DNA of 64,000 nucleotides from Virgibacillus natechei (GTDB lineage: Bacteria > Bacillota > Bacilli > Bacillales > Amphibacillaceae): NCBI RefSeq assembly GCF_026013645.1, contig NZ_CP110224.1:1736001-1800000 (forward strand), in the 5' to 3' direction. Below are positions 46,043 through 54,160 of this stretch, in pieces. How positions within the stretch are numbered: the stretch's first letter is position 1; each line of letters begins with the position of its first letter. A program made the translations under genes and the position numbers. The notes beneath the pieces are model-generated. The model worked only from the letters and a program-made list of their open reading frames with translations. It had not been told where the DNA came from and ran no database searches.

Positions 46043-47269
46043 ATGCAGATATTGGTTCAAAAATTTGGTGGGACTTCTGTACAAACGGAGGATAGCAGAG
46101 AGCATGTAGTAGAACATATAAAAGACGCGTTGAAAAAGGATTATAAAATTGTGGTTGTCGTATCTGCATTAGGAAGAGAACCAGATCCTTATGCAACAGA
46201 TACCTTATTAAACTTAGTTGGGTATCCTCTAAATCACAGCTCTAATCGCGAACTGGATATGTTGATGTCGTGTGGTGAAGTCATTTCGTCAGTCGTTTTA
46301 TCAAATGAATTAAAAAAACACCAAATAACTGCAACAGCATTAACTGGAGCGCAGGCAGGTTTTGTAACTACTGCAGACTTTAACCGGGCTAAAATTAAAG
46401 AAGTAAAACAAGAGCGAATTTTAAAGGAATTTGAAAGAAATGAAGTGATCGTAGTTGCAGGATTTCAAGGGCAAACGAAAACCGGTGAAATAACAACAAT
46501 CGGTCGTGGGGGCAGTGATACTACTGCAGCTGCACTTGCGAACTCCTTGGACGCTGAACGAATCGAAGTATTTACTGATGTTAACGGTATTATGACAGCA
46601 GATCCGCGCATTGTTCATTCCGCTCGTCCCTTGGATGTTGTCACCTATACTGAAATATGTAATTTGGCGTACCAAGGAGCAAAAGTAGTTCATCCACGTG
46701 CAGTGGAAATTGTTATGCAAGCTAAAATTCCAATGCGGGTACGGTCTACTTACCTTAAAGATACAGGAACATTAGTGACATCATCTAGAAGTCAAGACAA
46801 AGTCAAGGATGTGAAGCAGGTCGTAACAGGTATTGCCCATATGTCATCCATTACACAAATTAAAATCCAGACAAAAGAAGGTGCATATCTTCTCCAGTCT
46901 GATGTGTTTAAGGCAATGGCTGAAGCAGGAATTTCCGTCGATTTCATCAATATTTCACCAAGTAGTGTTATTTATACTGTACCGGAAGCATTCACGAAAA
47001 AAGCTGTAGACATATTAGATGTGTTGGGGTTTCACTTTGAAATTATAGAAGGGTGTGCGAAGGTTTCAGCAGTTGGAGCTGGCATGGCTGGAATGCCTGG
47101 AGTTGCTTCTAAGATTGTGCAGGCACTTACCAACAAGGGTATTCAAATACTGCAATCTGCAGATAGCCATACGACAATTTGGATGCTTGTTCATGGGAAA
47201 GATTTAAAGTCTGCTGTAAACGCATTACATGATGTGTTTGAATTAAGTACTAATAAACAATTTATATAA
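46043..47269 (+). CDS. dapG: aspartate kinase, DapG type
   Basis: A 408-residue aspartokinase whose catalytic domain starts VQKFGGTSVQTED and carries TIGRGGSDTTAAALA. Two ACT domains fill the C-terminal third (from about 265), indicating allosteric control. In B. subtilis DapG is the meso-diaminopimelate-inhibited isozyme, encoded between asd and dapA as here. The SD is weak (GGTAGTG). No lysine riboswitch is visible upstream, unlike lysC. Confidence 0.95.
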   Translation: MQILVQKFGGTSVQTEDSREHVVEHIKDALKKDYKIVVVVSALGREPDPYATDTLLNLVGYPLNHSSNRELDMLMSCGEVISSVVLSNELKKHQITATALTGAQAGFVTTADFNRAKIKEVKQERILKEFERNEVIVVAGFQGQTKTGEITTIGRGGSDTTAAALANSLDAERIEVFTDVNGIMTADPRIVHSARPLDVVTYTEICNLAYQGAKVVHPRAVEIVMQAKIPMRVRSTYLKDTGTLVTSSRSQDKVKDVKQVVTGIAHMSSITQIKIQTKEGAYLLQSDVFKAMAEAGISVDFINISPSSVIYTVPEAFTKKAVDILDVLGFHFEIIEGCAKVSAVGAGMAGMPGVASKIVQALTNKGIQILQSADSHTTIWMLVHGKDLKSAVNALHDVFELSTNKQFI

Positions 47270-47287
47270 AGAAAGTTGTGATATGGA

Positions 47288-48172
47288 ATGAATTTTGGAA
47301 GCGTACTAACAGCAATGGTAACTCCATTTAGCCAAAATAATGATATCGATTATGATCAAACTGAGATATTAATTGAGTATTTACTCGATAACGGTACGGA
47401 AGGGCTCGTGATCAATGGTACGACTGGTGAATCACCAACCCTCTCCATTGAAGAAAAAATCAACTTGTTTAAACATGTTGTTAAGGTTGTGAATCAACGC
47501 GTTCCTGTCATTGCAGGAACCAGTAGTAATGATACTGCCGCCTCCATTGCTTTGACAAAAGAAGCGGAAAAGGCGGGTGTGGACGCTGCGATGATTGTTG
47601 CTCCATACTATAATAACCCGTCTCAACGTGGTATGTATGAGCATTTTAAAGCAATTGCAAACGCAACATCTTTGCCTGTAGTGCTTTATAATATCCCAGG
47701 TCGATCAGTGGTAACAATAAATGCAGAAACGATAATCAAATTAAGTAAAATTGATAATATTGTTTCCGTAAAAGAAGCGTCAGGGGATCTGGATTTAGTT
47801 TCGCAAGTTATTGAAGAAACAAGCGATGACTTCAGTGTATATAGTGGAGAAGACGGCTTAACCCTGCCAATGCTTGCAATAGGTTCTGATGGTGTTATTT
47901 CGGTTTCATCTCATATAATAGGTAATGAAATGCAGCGTATGGTAAAAGCATATCGTACAGGAAATATTCAAGATGCTGCTTCCATACACCGAAGAACACT
48001 TCCAATTATGAGAGAGCTATTTAAATCGCCATCACCTGCGCCGGTAAAAGCAGCGCTAGAGATAAATGGAGTTAATACTGGGGGTGTACGTTTACCGTTA
48101 CTCTCAATTACAGCAGATGAAAAAAAAGCGTTAAAAATTATAATGGATAATCAAAAAGTATCGGCTAAATAA
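47288..48172 (+). CDS. dapA: 4-hydroxy-tetrahydrodipicolinate synthase
   Basis: A 294-residue TIM-barrel aldolase-type enzyme condensing pyruvate with aspartate semialdehyde. The Schiff-base Lys162 lies in VSVKEASGD, the proton-relay Tyr in [11 protein letters not shown], and [11 protein letters not shown] is the substrate loop. Its product supplies peptidoglycan diaminopimelate, lysine and, via dpaAB, spore dipicolinate. In B. subtilis rnjB follows; here a terminator and tepA do. Confidence 0.97.
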   Translation: MNFGSVLTAMVTPFSQNNDIDYDQTEILIEYLLDNGTEGLVINGTTGESPTLSIEEKINLFKHVVKVVNQRVPVIAGTSSNDTAASIALTKEAEKAGVDAAMIVAPYYNNPSQRGMYEHFKAIANATSLPVVLYNIPGRSVVTINAETIIKLSKIDNIVSVKEASGDLDLVSQVIEETSDDFSVYSGEDGLTLPMLAIGSDGVISVSSHIIGNEMQRMVKAYRTGNIQDAASIHRRTLPIMRELFKSPSPAPVKAALEINGVNTGGVRLPLLSITADEKKALKIIMDNQKVSAK

Positions 48173-48187
48173 AGCCGATACTTTTTT
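48153..48187 (+). terminator. rho-independent terminator after dapA
   Basis: AAAAAGTATCGGCT (48153-48166) pairs perfectly with its complement at 48173-48186 and runs into six T. The upstream arm lies within the last codons of dapA. Confidence 0.92.
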
Positions 48188-48251
48188 CGCATGTAACTGT
48201 TCATTTACGTTCATACTACTTATAGAATGTAATCTAAAAGGAGTGTATGGA

Positions 48252-48980
48252 ATGAACAAAGAACCAGAGAAAAAAGAAAATCCAAATGAAGAGGATAAAA
48301 ATTCTTCAGTAGTAAATAAAATACAGCAACTGGGACAATCAAATATACCAGAAGCCCCAGACACCAATGTTCATGTACTTACTATCATTGGACAGGTGGA
48401 AGGTCATGTGCAATTACCACCACAAAACAAAACAACGAAATATGAACATTTGCTTCCTCAATTAATTGCGATTGAACAAAACCCCAAAATTGAAGGTCTG
48501 GTTGTGTTGCTTAATACAGTAGGTGGGGATGTCGAAGCAGGACTCGCATTAGCTGAAATGATTGCTTCTATCTCTAAGCCAACTGTTTCTATTGTGTTGG
48601 GTGGGGGACATTCCATTGGAGTTCCTATTGCTGTGGCAACTGATCATTCCTATATCGTTCCGACAGCAACAATGACAATTCACCCTGTAAGAGTAACAGG
48701 ACTGGTGATTGGTGTGCCACAGACTTTTGAATACCTAGATAAGATGCAGGATAGAGTAATTGATTTTGTAACAAATCATTCAAACATAACGGAAGAAAAA
48801 TTCCAGGAACTTATGTTTGCAAAAGGGAATTTAACAAGGGATATTGGTACAAACGTAATTGGTACCGATGCTGTTGAATATGGATTAATTGATAATGTTG
48901 GCGGTGTGAACGAAGCAATGAAAAAAGTTAATGAATTAATAAGTGCAAATAAAAATACAGGAGATCAGGTGATACAATGA
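48252..48980 (+). CDS. tepA: ClpP-like protease TepA (YmfB)
   Basis: A 242-residue ClpP/crotonase-fold protease without a signal peptide. The N-terminal ~40 residues are charged and probably flexible. The core shows [19 protein letters not shown] and [15 protein letters not shown] with the likely nucleophile Ser121; [11 protein letters not shown] supplies the His. B. subtilis TepA was first described as translocation-enhancing and is implicated in degrading small proteins of spores. AAAGGAG is eight bases before ATG 48252. The end overlaps ylzJ (ATGA). Confidence 0.93.
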   Translation: MNKEPEKKENPNEEDKNSSVVNKIQQLGQSNIPEAPDTNVHVLTIIGQVEGHVQLPPQNKTTKYEHLLPQLIAIEQNPKIEGLVVLLNTVGGDVEAGLALAEMIASISKPTVSIVLGGGHSIGVPIAVATDHSYIVPTATMTIHPVRVTGLVIGVPQTFEYLDKMQDRVIDFVTNHSNITEEKFQELMFAKGNLTRDIGTNVIGTDAVEYGLIDNVGGVNEAMKKVNELISANKNTGDQVIQ

Positions 48981-49180
48981 TATTATATACACCAATGTCA
49001 GAAGCAGAAATATTCCCAACTTCAGCGGATGAATATGGGAATAGACAAATTGTCTCTCGTGAAGGAAGATCTTTATATGTAGAACAAACGGATGATGGCT
49101 ATCAATTGTTGCAACTGATGTCCACAGATCCTCAAGACTTCCTGAATGAGAAATATTCGCCAGGAAGTATTTTAAAATAA
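48977..49180 (+). CDS. ylzJ: YlzJ-like small protein
   Basis: A 67-residue protein of the YlzJ family with [13 protein letters not shown] at the start and [17 protein letters not shown] at the end. The function is unknown. It is always found downstream of tepA in Bacillaceae, and here its ATG overlaps the tepA stop, with the SD-like CAGGTGA inside tepA. Co-expression and perhaps co-function with TepA are inferred. Confidence 0.88.
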   Translation: MILYTPMSEAEIFPTSADEYGNRQIVSREGRSLYVEQTDDGYQLLQLMSTDPQDFLNEKYSPGSILK

Positions 49181-49200
49181 GGTTACTTGGCAGTGTTTAA

Positions 49201-49237
49201 CGGGTAATAAAATCCCACTGAATGTAATTTCACTTTA
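49201..49237. repeat. short dispersed repeat, copy 1
   Basis: The motif GGGTAATAAAATCCCACTG followed by AATGTAATTTCACTTTAT is shared, with a few changes, with 51706-51743 and 61514-61554. It lies between ylzJ and spoIIIE and no gene covers it. Confidence 0.6.
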
Positions 49238-49246
49238 TGATATAAT
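49238..49246 (+). promoter_or_regulatory. extended -10 promoter for spoIIIE
   Basis: TGATATAAT is an extended -10 element (TGn plus TATAAT) 94 bases upstream of spoIIIE. No good -35 is present at 17 bases, consistent with an extended -10 promoter. It abuts the end of the dispersed repeat. Confidence 0.45.
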
Positions 49247-49268
49247 GGTAATATCTGTATGGAACGTA

Positions 49269-49295
49269 AACCCTTGCCACATTTCGGCAGGGGTT
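49269..49295 (+). terminator. CCTTGCC/GGCAGGGG hairpin upstream of spoIIIE
   Basis: AACCCTTGCC (49269-49278) pairs with GGCAGGGGTT (49286-49295), with one wobble. It has no T-tract, so it may be a leader stem rather than a terminator. It resembles the hairpin at 30387-30413. Confidence 0.45.
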
Positions 49296-49339
49296 ACTGT
49301 TTATATATATCTTATATATAATTGAGGTGAAATGAAATA

Positions 49340-51616
49340 ATGGCAAAAAAAAGAAAAAAACGTAGAAGTAGTAAACTAAAAAAACAAGTCAAATTTGAAT
49401 TACTGGGATTATTATTTATTTTTCTTGCTATATTTGGTAGTGGAGCCGGTGCTATAAGCGATGGTGCAATACCTGGTGGTTTGGAACAAATCTTTCGCTT
49501 ATTTTTAGGTATATGGTATTTTGTAGCATCTGTGTTTTTACTCGTAACTGGAATAATATTATTAATAAAAAGGCGTTTTCCAGATTTTTTAAACAAAAAG
49601 ATAATCGGCTTTTATATTTTATTTGCAGGTATATTATTATTAACCCATATTCAAACGTTGCAAAGTCTTCTTGTCTCCGTTGGCGAGGTGTCTATAATTG
49701 GTGCAACATGGGATAACTTCCTATCGTACGCTAATGGACAAGGAACAACGATGCAAACAGGTGGAGGTATGGTAGGAGGGCTCTTATTTACGTTTTGTTA
49801 TTATTTATTCTCCTCCGTAGGGGCACAAATTGTCGCAGCCTTTTCTATCATTATCGGTGTTATTTTCATGACCGAACTGTCATTGGGTGACTTTTTCGCT
49901 AAGGCGTGGAAAAAGATTAAATCACTAATTGTAAACTATCAAACGAAGTGGAAGGCTGCTAGAATTGAAAAAAATAACCAGAAAGAAGCAGAGCAATTCG
50001 AATCTGCATCCAGTGCCAGTGATAATCTTGGGTCAGAGGAGCCGTTAATTCAGGATTTTTCCGAAGTGACTTCTTCACTCGATATAGTGGAAAGTCAACC
50101 GATGCAAAAAGAAGTTGAAGAAGAGGCCGTAGAAGAAATCGATGAAACGATTAATAATATGCCGATGACTGAATCAGAAAATCATGAGTATGAATTACCT
50201 TCTCCCGGTTTATTAGCTGAACCTGCACATAATTCACAACAGCAGGAGAAGTCACAGATTCAAGCTACCGTGAAGAAATTGGAACGCACATTTGAAAGCT
50301 TTGGAGTAAAAGCGAAAATCACGAAAGTCCATGTTGGTCCGGCGGTTACGAAGTACGAAGTATATCCGGAAGCGGGAGTTAAAGTAAGTAAAATAGTGAA
50401 TTTACATGATGATTTAGCTCTAGCGTTAGCTGCAAAAGATATTCGAATAGAAGCGCCAATTCCAGGAAAATCAGCAGTTGGTATTGAAGTGCCAAACCAG
50501 GAAATTGCAATGGTATCCTTTCGTGAAGTGTTGGATAACAGCTCAAATAATAAGGAATCAAAACTTTTATTCGCATTGGGTCGTGATATTTCGGGAGAAG
50601 CAATTGTTTCCGAACTAAACAAAATGCCTCATTTATTAATTGCTGGTGCAACTGGTAGCGGTAAAAGTGTTTGTGTAAATGGTATTATAACAACCATTCT
50701 AATGCGAACCAAACCACATGAGGTTAAAATGATGATGATTGATCCCAAAAAAGTTGAGTTGAATGTTTATAATGGTATACCACACTTACTTGCACCAGTG
50801 GTTACGGATCCAAAAAAAGCATCAAGGGCGTTGAAAAAAGTAGTTTCTGAAATGGAAAGAAGATATGAATTATTTGCTGATACTGGAGCTCGGAATATTG
50901 AAGGCTATAATGAACATATTCGAAAATATAACCAAACGATTAATGAAGAGGAAGCGCAACCTAATCTACCATATATTGTTGTGTTGGTAGATGAATTAGC
51001 TGATTTAATGATGGTAGCTTCTAACGATGTGGAAGACTCTATCACGAGACTTGCTCAAATGGCCCGTGCGGCTGGTATCCATTTAATAATCGCAACACAG
51101 CGTCCGTCAGTTGACGTTATTACTGGGGTTATTAAAGCAAATATACCTTCTCGAATTGCCTTTAGTGTTTCTTCTGCGACTGATTCACGTACTATTTTGG
51201 ATTCCGGTGGAGCAGACAAGTTATTGGGTCGAGGGGATATGTTATTTCTCCCAGTTGGATCTTCAAAGCCTATGCGAATTCAAGGGGCATTTCTATCGGA
51301 CGAGGAAGTTGAACGAATTGTTGACCATAGTATAGAGCAGCAAAAGGCGACGTATCAGGAAGAAATGATACCTGAAGAGACAAGTGATGTTGTTGAAGAG
51401 GTGGACGATGAATTATATGGAGATGCGGTTCAGCTTATAACAGAGATGCAAAGTGCTAGTGTTTCCATGCTACAAAGAAGATTCCGTATTGGATATACAC
51501 GAGCAGCTCGGTTAATAGACGCAATGGAAGATAGAGGTATTGTAGGCCCGTATGAAGGGAGTAAGCCAAGAACCGTTCTGGTTTCCGAGTCGGCCTCTGA
51601 GGAAAAAACATCCTAG
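49340..51616 (+). CDS. spoIIIE: FtsK/SpoIIIE DNA translocase
   Basis: A 758-residue DNA pump. The N-terminus is strongly basic, followed by four membrane segments (to about residue 185). An acidic linker (about 210-300) precedes the motor: an alpha domain, then a beta domain with Walker [11 protein letters not shown] (about 436-445) and Walker [14 protein letters not shown]. The C-terminal winged-helix gamma domain (about 695-750, [19 protein letters not shown]) reads orienting DNA sequences. In B. subtilis SpoIIIE (787 residues) moves the chromosome into the forespore. GAGGTGA SD. Confidence 0.97.
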   Translation: MAKKRKKRRSSKLKKQVKFELLGLLFIFLAIFGSGAGAISDGAIPGGLEQIFRLFLGIWYFVASVFLLVTGIILLIKRRFPDFLNKKIIGFYILFAGILLLTHIQTLQSLLVSVGEVSIIGATWDNFLSYANGQGTTMQTGGGMVGGLLFTFCYYLFSSVGAQIVAAFSIIIGVIFMTELSLGDFFAKAWKKIKSLIVNYQTKWKAARIEKNNQKEAEQFESASSASDNLGSEEPLIQDFSEVTSSLDIVESQPMQKEVEEEAVEEIDETINNMPMTESENHEYELPSPGLLAEPAHNSQQQEKSQIQATVKKLERTFESFGVKAKITKVHVGPAVTKYEVYPEAGVKVSKIVNLHDDLALALAAKDIRIEAPIPGKSAVGIEVPNQEIAMVSFREVLDNSSNNKESKLLFALGRDISGEAIVSELNKMPHLLIAGATGSGKSVCVNGIITTILMRTKPHEVKMMMIDPKKVELNVYNGIPHLLAPVVTDPKKASRALKKVVSEMERRYELFADTGARNIEGYNEHIRKYNQTINEEEAQPNLPYIVVLVDELADLMMVASNDVEDSITRLAQMARAAGIHLIIATQRPSVDVITGVIKANIPSRIAFSVSSATDSRTILDSGGADKLLGRGDMLFLPVGSSKPMRIQGAFLSDEEVERIVDHSIEQQKATYQEEMIPEETSDVVEEVDDELYGDAVQLITEMQSASVSMLQRRFRIGYTRAARLIDAMEDRGIVGPYEGSKPRTVLVSESASEEKTS

Positions 51617-51637
51617 AACATTGGGATAGAGAATAGT

Positions 51638-51692
51638 AAGACAGTATATTTCCAAAAACTGAAATGTAAAGTTGGATTATACTGTCTTTTTT
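51638..51692 (+). terminator. terminator after spoIIIE
   Basis: AAGACAGTATA (51638-51648) pairs with TATACTGTCTT (51678-51688) over a 29-base loop and runs into TTTTT. Confidence 0.7.
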
Positions 51693-51705
51693 ATCGCAGG
51701 TTTAT

Positions 51706-51743
51706 GGGCAATAAAATCCCAACTGAATGAAGTTTTACTTTAT
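51706..51743. repeat. short dispersed repeat, copy 2
   Basis: GGGCAATAAAATCCCAACTG then AATGAAGTTTTACTTTAT, homologous to 49201-49237. It ends seven bases before the MITE-like element at 51750, so the two may form one composite unit. Confidence 0.6.
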
Positions 51744-51749
51744 AGAGGA

Positions 51750-51894
51750 TGTTCAAAAAGTCCGGTAAAAATGACACATCGAATTTCTTCGTTGGCTTGC
51801 TTTTCCGTTGTTCACGTATTAATTGCATACGTTCCACTACTCAAAGCTACGCCGCCTTGAACTTCTCGGTCCTTTTTATCCTCCTTTTTGAACA
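51750..51894. repeat. MITE-like element with TGTTCAAAAAG ends
   Basis: A 145-base segment bounded by perfect 11-base inverted repeats, TGTTCAAAAAG (51750-51760) and CTTTTTGAACA (51884-51894). It contains only gene-free sequence with short spurious frames. It lies in the 466-base gap between spoIIIE and the GntR gene. The remainder of the gap has the terminator, the short repeat and AT-rich upstream sequence of the regulator. Confidence 0.6.
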
Positions 51895-52068
51895 CGCATT
51901 TATAGGACTAGTTTTGAAGAAAATTGTTATAACATGAGTAATATTTAATGAATTTGTCCTATAACTATTTCTTTATTTTTGTAAGAATGATATAGTTATG
52001 TTGAAGATTAAAGTGAGTCTTACGTCTGAGGTCGGATCTCTTTAAAATCTAGAAACTTACAAATTAAA

Positions 52069-52085
52069 AAGGAGGGATTATCATT
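52069..52085 (+). promoter_or_regulatory. ribosome site and ATT start of the GntR gene
   Basis: AAGGAGGG (52069-52076) is a strong ribosome site, and the codon at the right distance (52083-52085) is ATT. An in-frame TAA stands at 52065-52067, and there is no ATG, GTG or TTG until codon 10 (TTG 52110), which has no SD. Confidence 0.55.
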
Positions 52086-52808
52086 TCTATTAAGACGGAT
52101 TCACGTCAATTGTATTTACAAGTTATTGATGAAATTAAACGCGGAATAGAAAATGGTAGATATGAAGAAAGGCAAAAACTACCCTCCGAATTCCAGCTAT
52201 CTAAGTATATGGGTGTGTCACGTGCAACATTAAGAGAGGCCTTACGTATATTAGAGGAAGATAATGTTGTAACAAGAAGGCATGGTGTTGGTACATTTGT
52301 GAATCCCAAGCCGATCTTCTCGTCCGGGATCGAAGAATTAAATAGTGTCACATACATGATAGAGCAATCAGGAAAGACGGCCGGTACACAATATTTAACT
52401 ACAGAATTTCTTGATCCAACCGATGATGATCAAGTCAAGTTCTCCCCTAAACAAATTAACAAGCTTGCAAAGATTGAGCGAATTCGTACTGCGGACAATG
52501 ACCCGGTGGTATTTTGTATTGATAAAATCCCAGAAGGTTTGATTCCATTGGAAGCAGTCCATAAAAGAGACTCCTTATTCAAAGTAATGGAAGATTATTC
52601 GGATAGACGTATTAATTATGCAGTAACTTATATAGAGCCTATTGGATACCATGATCGAATCCATGATTTATTAAAATGTGATCCTGGCCAACCGTTACTG
52701 TTGTTAAAGCAGGTGCATTACACAGAGGAAGATGAGCCAGTCCTCTATTCAGCAAATTACTTTCGTCCCGATGTATTTAGTTTCCACGTTTTAAGAAAAC
52801 GTGTGTAA
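52083..52808 (+). CDS. ymfC: GntR-family transcriptional regulator (YmfC-like)
   Basis: A HutC-subfamily GntR regulator. An N-terminal winged helix (about 10-75; KLPSEFQLSKYMGVSRATLR and RRHGVGTFV) precedes a C-terminal UTRA effector domain (about 95-235). The conserved domain begins LYLQVIDEIKRGI at residue 10, so the start must lie upstream. The only codon matching the SD is ATT 52083, giving 241 residues; with TTG 52110 it would be 232. It sits between spoIIIE and the BMP-type transporter, which it may regulate (inference). Confidence 0.88.
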   Translation: MSIKTDSRQLYLQVIDEIKRGIENGRYEERQKLPSEFQLSKYMGVSRATLREALRILEEDNVVTRRHGVGTFVNPKPIFSSGIEELNSVTYMIEQSGKTAGTQYLTTEFLDPTDDDQVKFSPKQINKLAKIERIRTADNDPVVFCIDKIPEGLIPLEAVHKRDSLFKVMEDYSDRRINYAVTYIEPIGYHDRIHDLLKCDPGQPLLLLKQVHYTEEDEPVLYSANYFRPDVFSFHVLRKRV

Positions 52809-52902
52809 GGGTTGACTAAACCAGGGAGGTGATCGAAAAATTAGCCTGCAGGATTGTTTCTTTTTAATTTCCAATTAACCAAAAAATAGGGAGGTACATT
52901 AA

Positions 52903-54006
52903 ATGAGAAAAAACCAATTTATTCTATTATTTGTCTTATTATTAAGTCTTGGTGTATTTTTAGCTGCCTGTGGCAATGGAGCTGATGAAGAAACAGATAC
53001 GGGTTCTGATAATGATGAATCTGCAGAGGAAACGACTGACTATAGTGCTGCATTAGTTACAGATGAAGGTGGTGTAGATGATAAATCATTTAACCAATCA
53101 TCATGGGAAGGTTTACAGGCATGGGGGGAAGAGCATGGTCATACAGAGGGAGAAGGATATGATTATGCGCAATCCGATGCGGCTTCCGATTATGAACCAA
53201 ACTTAACACGTCTGGTTCGCAATGATTATGATTTGATTTTTGGAATTGGTTTCTTATTAGAAGATGCGATTGCGAATATAGCTGAGCAGAATCCTGAAAC
53301 AGACTTTGCAATTGTAGATACTGTAGTTGATGCACCAAATGTGGCAAGTATAACATTTGCTGAACATCAAGGATCTTTCTTGGCAGGTGTTGCTGCAGCT
53401 GAGAAAACGAATACAGATCAAGTAGGATTTGTTGGTGGAGTTGAATCAGATTTAATCAATAAATTCGAAACAGGCTTTATTGCTGGTGTCAAATCTATTG
53501 ATCCTGATATTGAAGTAGACGCTCAATATGTAGGTGACTTTAGTTCTGCAGATGATGGCAAATTAATTGCAACTCGTATGTACAATGATGGAGCAGATAT
53601 TATTTACCATTCTGCTGGAGCAGCTGGTAATGGTGTGTTTTCTCAAGCCAAGGACCTTAAGCAAAATGACCCAGATCGTGATGTATGGGTGATTGGGGTA
53701 GACCGTGACCAACATGAAGAAGGCGTAATTGGAGACGAAAATGTTACCTTTACTTCTATGGTTAAACGTGTCGATATTTCAGTTCAAGAGGTAAGCGATT
53801 TAGGCCTCAATAGTGAGTTTCCGGGTGGTGAAGTGATTGAGTTCGGACTTGAAGATGAAGGTGTAAGTATTGCTACTACAAATGATGAAGCGCTTACGGA
53901 TGAGATTATAGTTGAAGTAGAAGATTGGGAAGAAAGAATTATGAATGGCGATGTAGATGTTCCACAAACGCATGAAGAATTGGAAACTTATTTGGATTCA
54001 TTATAA
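52903..54006 (+). CDS. BMP-family nucleoside-binding lipoprotein
   Basis: A 367-residue substrate-binding lipoprotein. A type II signal peptide ends at Cys23 in the lipobox LAAC, followed by a very acidic linker (about 25-48). The BMP/PnrA domain has ALVTDEGGVDDKSFNQSSW and DQVGFVGGVESDLINKFE. BMP proteins bind purine or other nucleosides; B. subtilis NupN (YufN) is the closest named relative by context. GGGAGGT SD. Hairpins before the ATPase gene would allow higher expression of the binding protein. Confidence 0.9.
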   Translation: MRKNQFILLFVLLLSLGVFLAACGNGADEETDTGSDNDESAEETTDYSAALVTDEGGVDDKSFNQSSWEGLQAWGEEHGHTEGEGYDYAQSDAASDYEPNLTRLVRNDYDLIFGIGFLLEDAIANIAEQNPETDFAIVDTVVDAPNVASITFAEHQGSFLAGVAAAEKTNTDQVGFVGGVESDLINKFETGFIAGVKSIDPDIEVDAQYVGDFSSADDGKLIATRMYNDGADIIYHSAGAAGNGVFSQAKDLKQNDPDRDVWVIGVDRDQHEEGVIGDENVTFTSMVKRVDISVQEVSDLGLNSEFPGGEVIEFGLEDEGVSIATTNDEALTDEIIVEVEDWEERIMNGDVDVPQTHEELETYLDSL

Positions 54007-54014
54007 AAATATAA

Positions 54015-54040
54015 AAAAAGGCTAGTAAGGTAGCCTTTTT
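54015..54040 (+). terminator. intercistronic terminator after the lipoprotein gene
   Basis: AAAAAGGCTA (54015-54024) pairs with TAGCCTTTTT (54031-54040). It probably allows partial readthrough into the transporter genes. Confidence 0.8.
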
Positions 54041-54057
54041 CAACCTTAATATTCATT

Positions 54058-54116
54058 GAAAATCGCCGAATGAAGCGTTTGTCATTACTTTCATCCCTCT
54101 TCATTTGGTGATTTTC
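54058..54116 (+). promoter_or_regulatory. long hairpin between lipoprotein and ATPase genes
   Basis: An 18-base arm, GAAAATCGCCGAATGAAG (54058-54075), pairs with 54099-54116, 16 of 18 positions matching, around a 23-base loop. It could be an mRNA stabiliser for the upstream cistron or a protein or attenuation site. Confidence 0.55.
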
Positions 54117-54160
54117 TTATTAAAAATGAAAAGGGTTTTTAGTAAAGGAGTGAACAAAAG

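Noticed and set aside
51672..51937. Short overlapping frames between spoIIIE and the GntR gene
   Set aside because: They lie within the MITE-like element and terminator, have no ribosome sites, and overlap one another in different frames.
52809..52902. A 12-codon leader peptide or GntR operator (GGTT-n5-AACC at about 52811) before the lipoprotein gene
   Set aside because: The arms are only four bases and the mini-frame's GTG overlaps its ribosome site; too weak to support.
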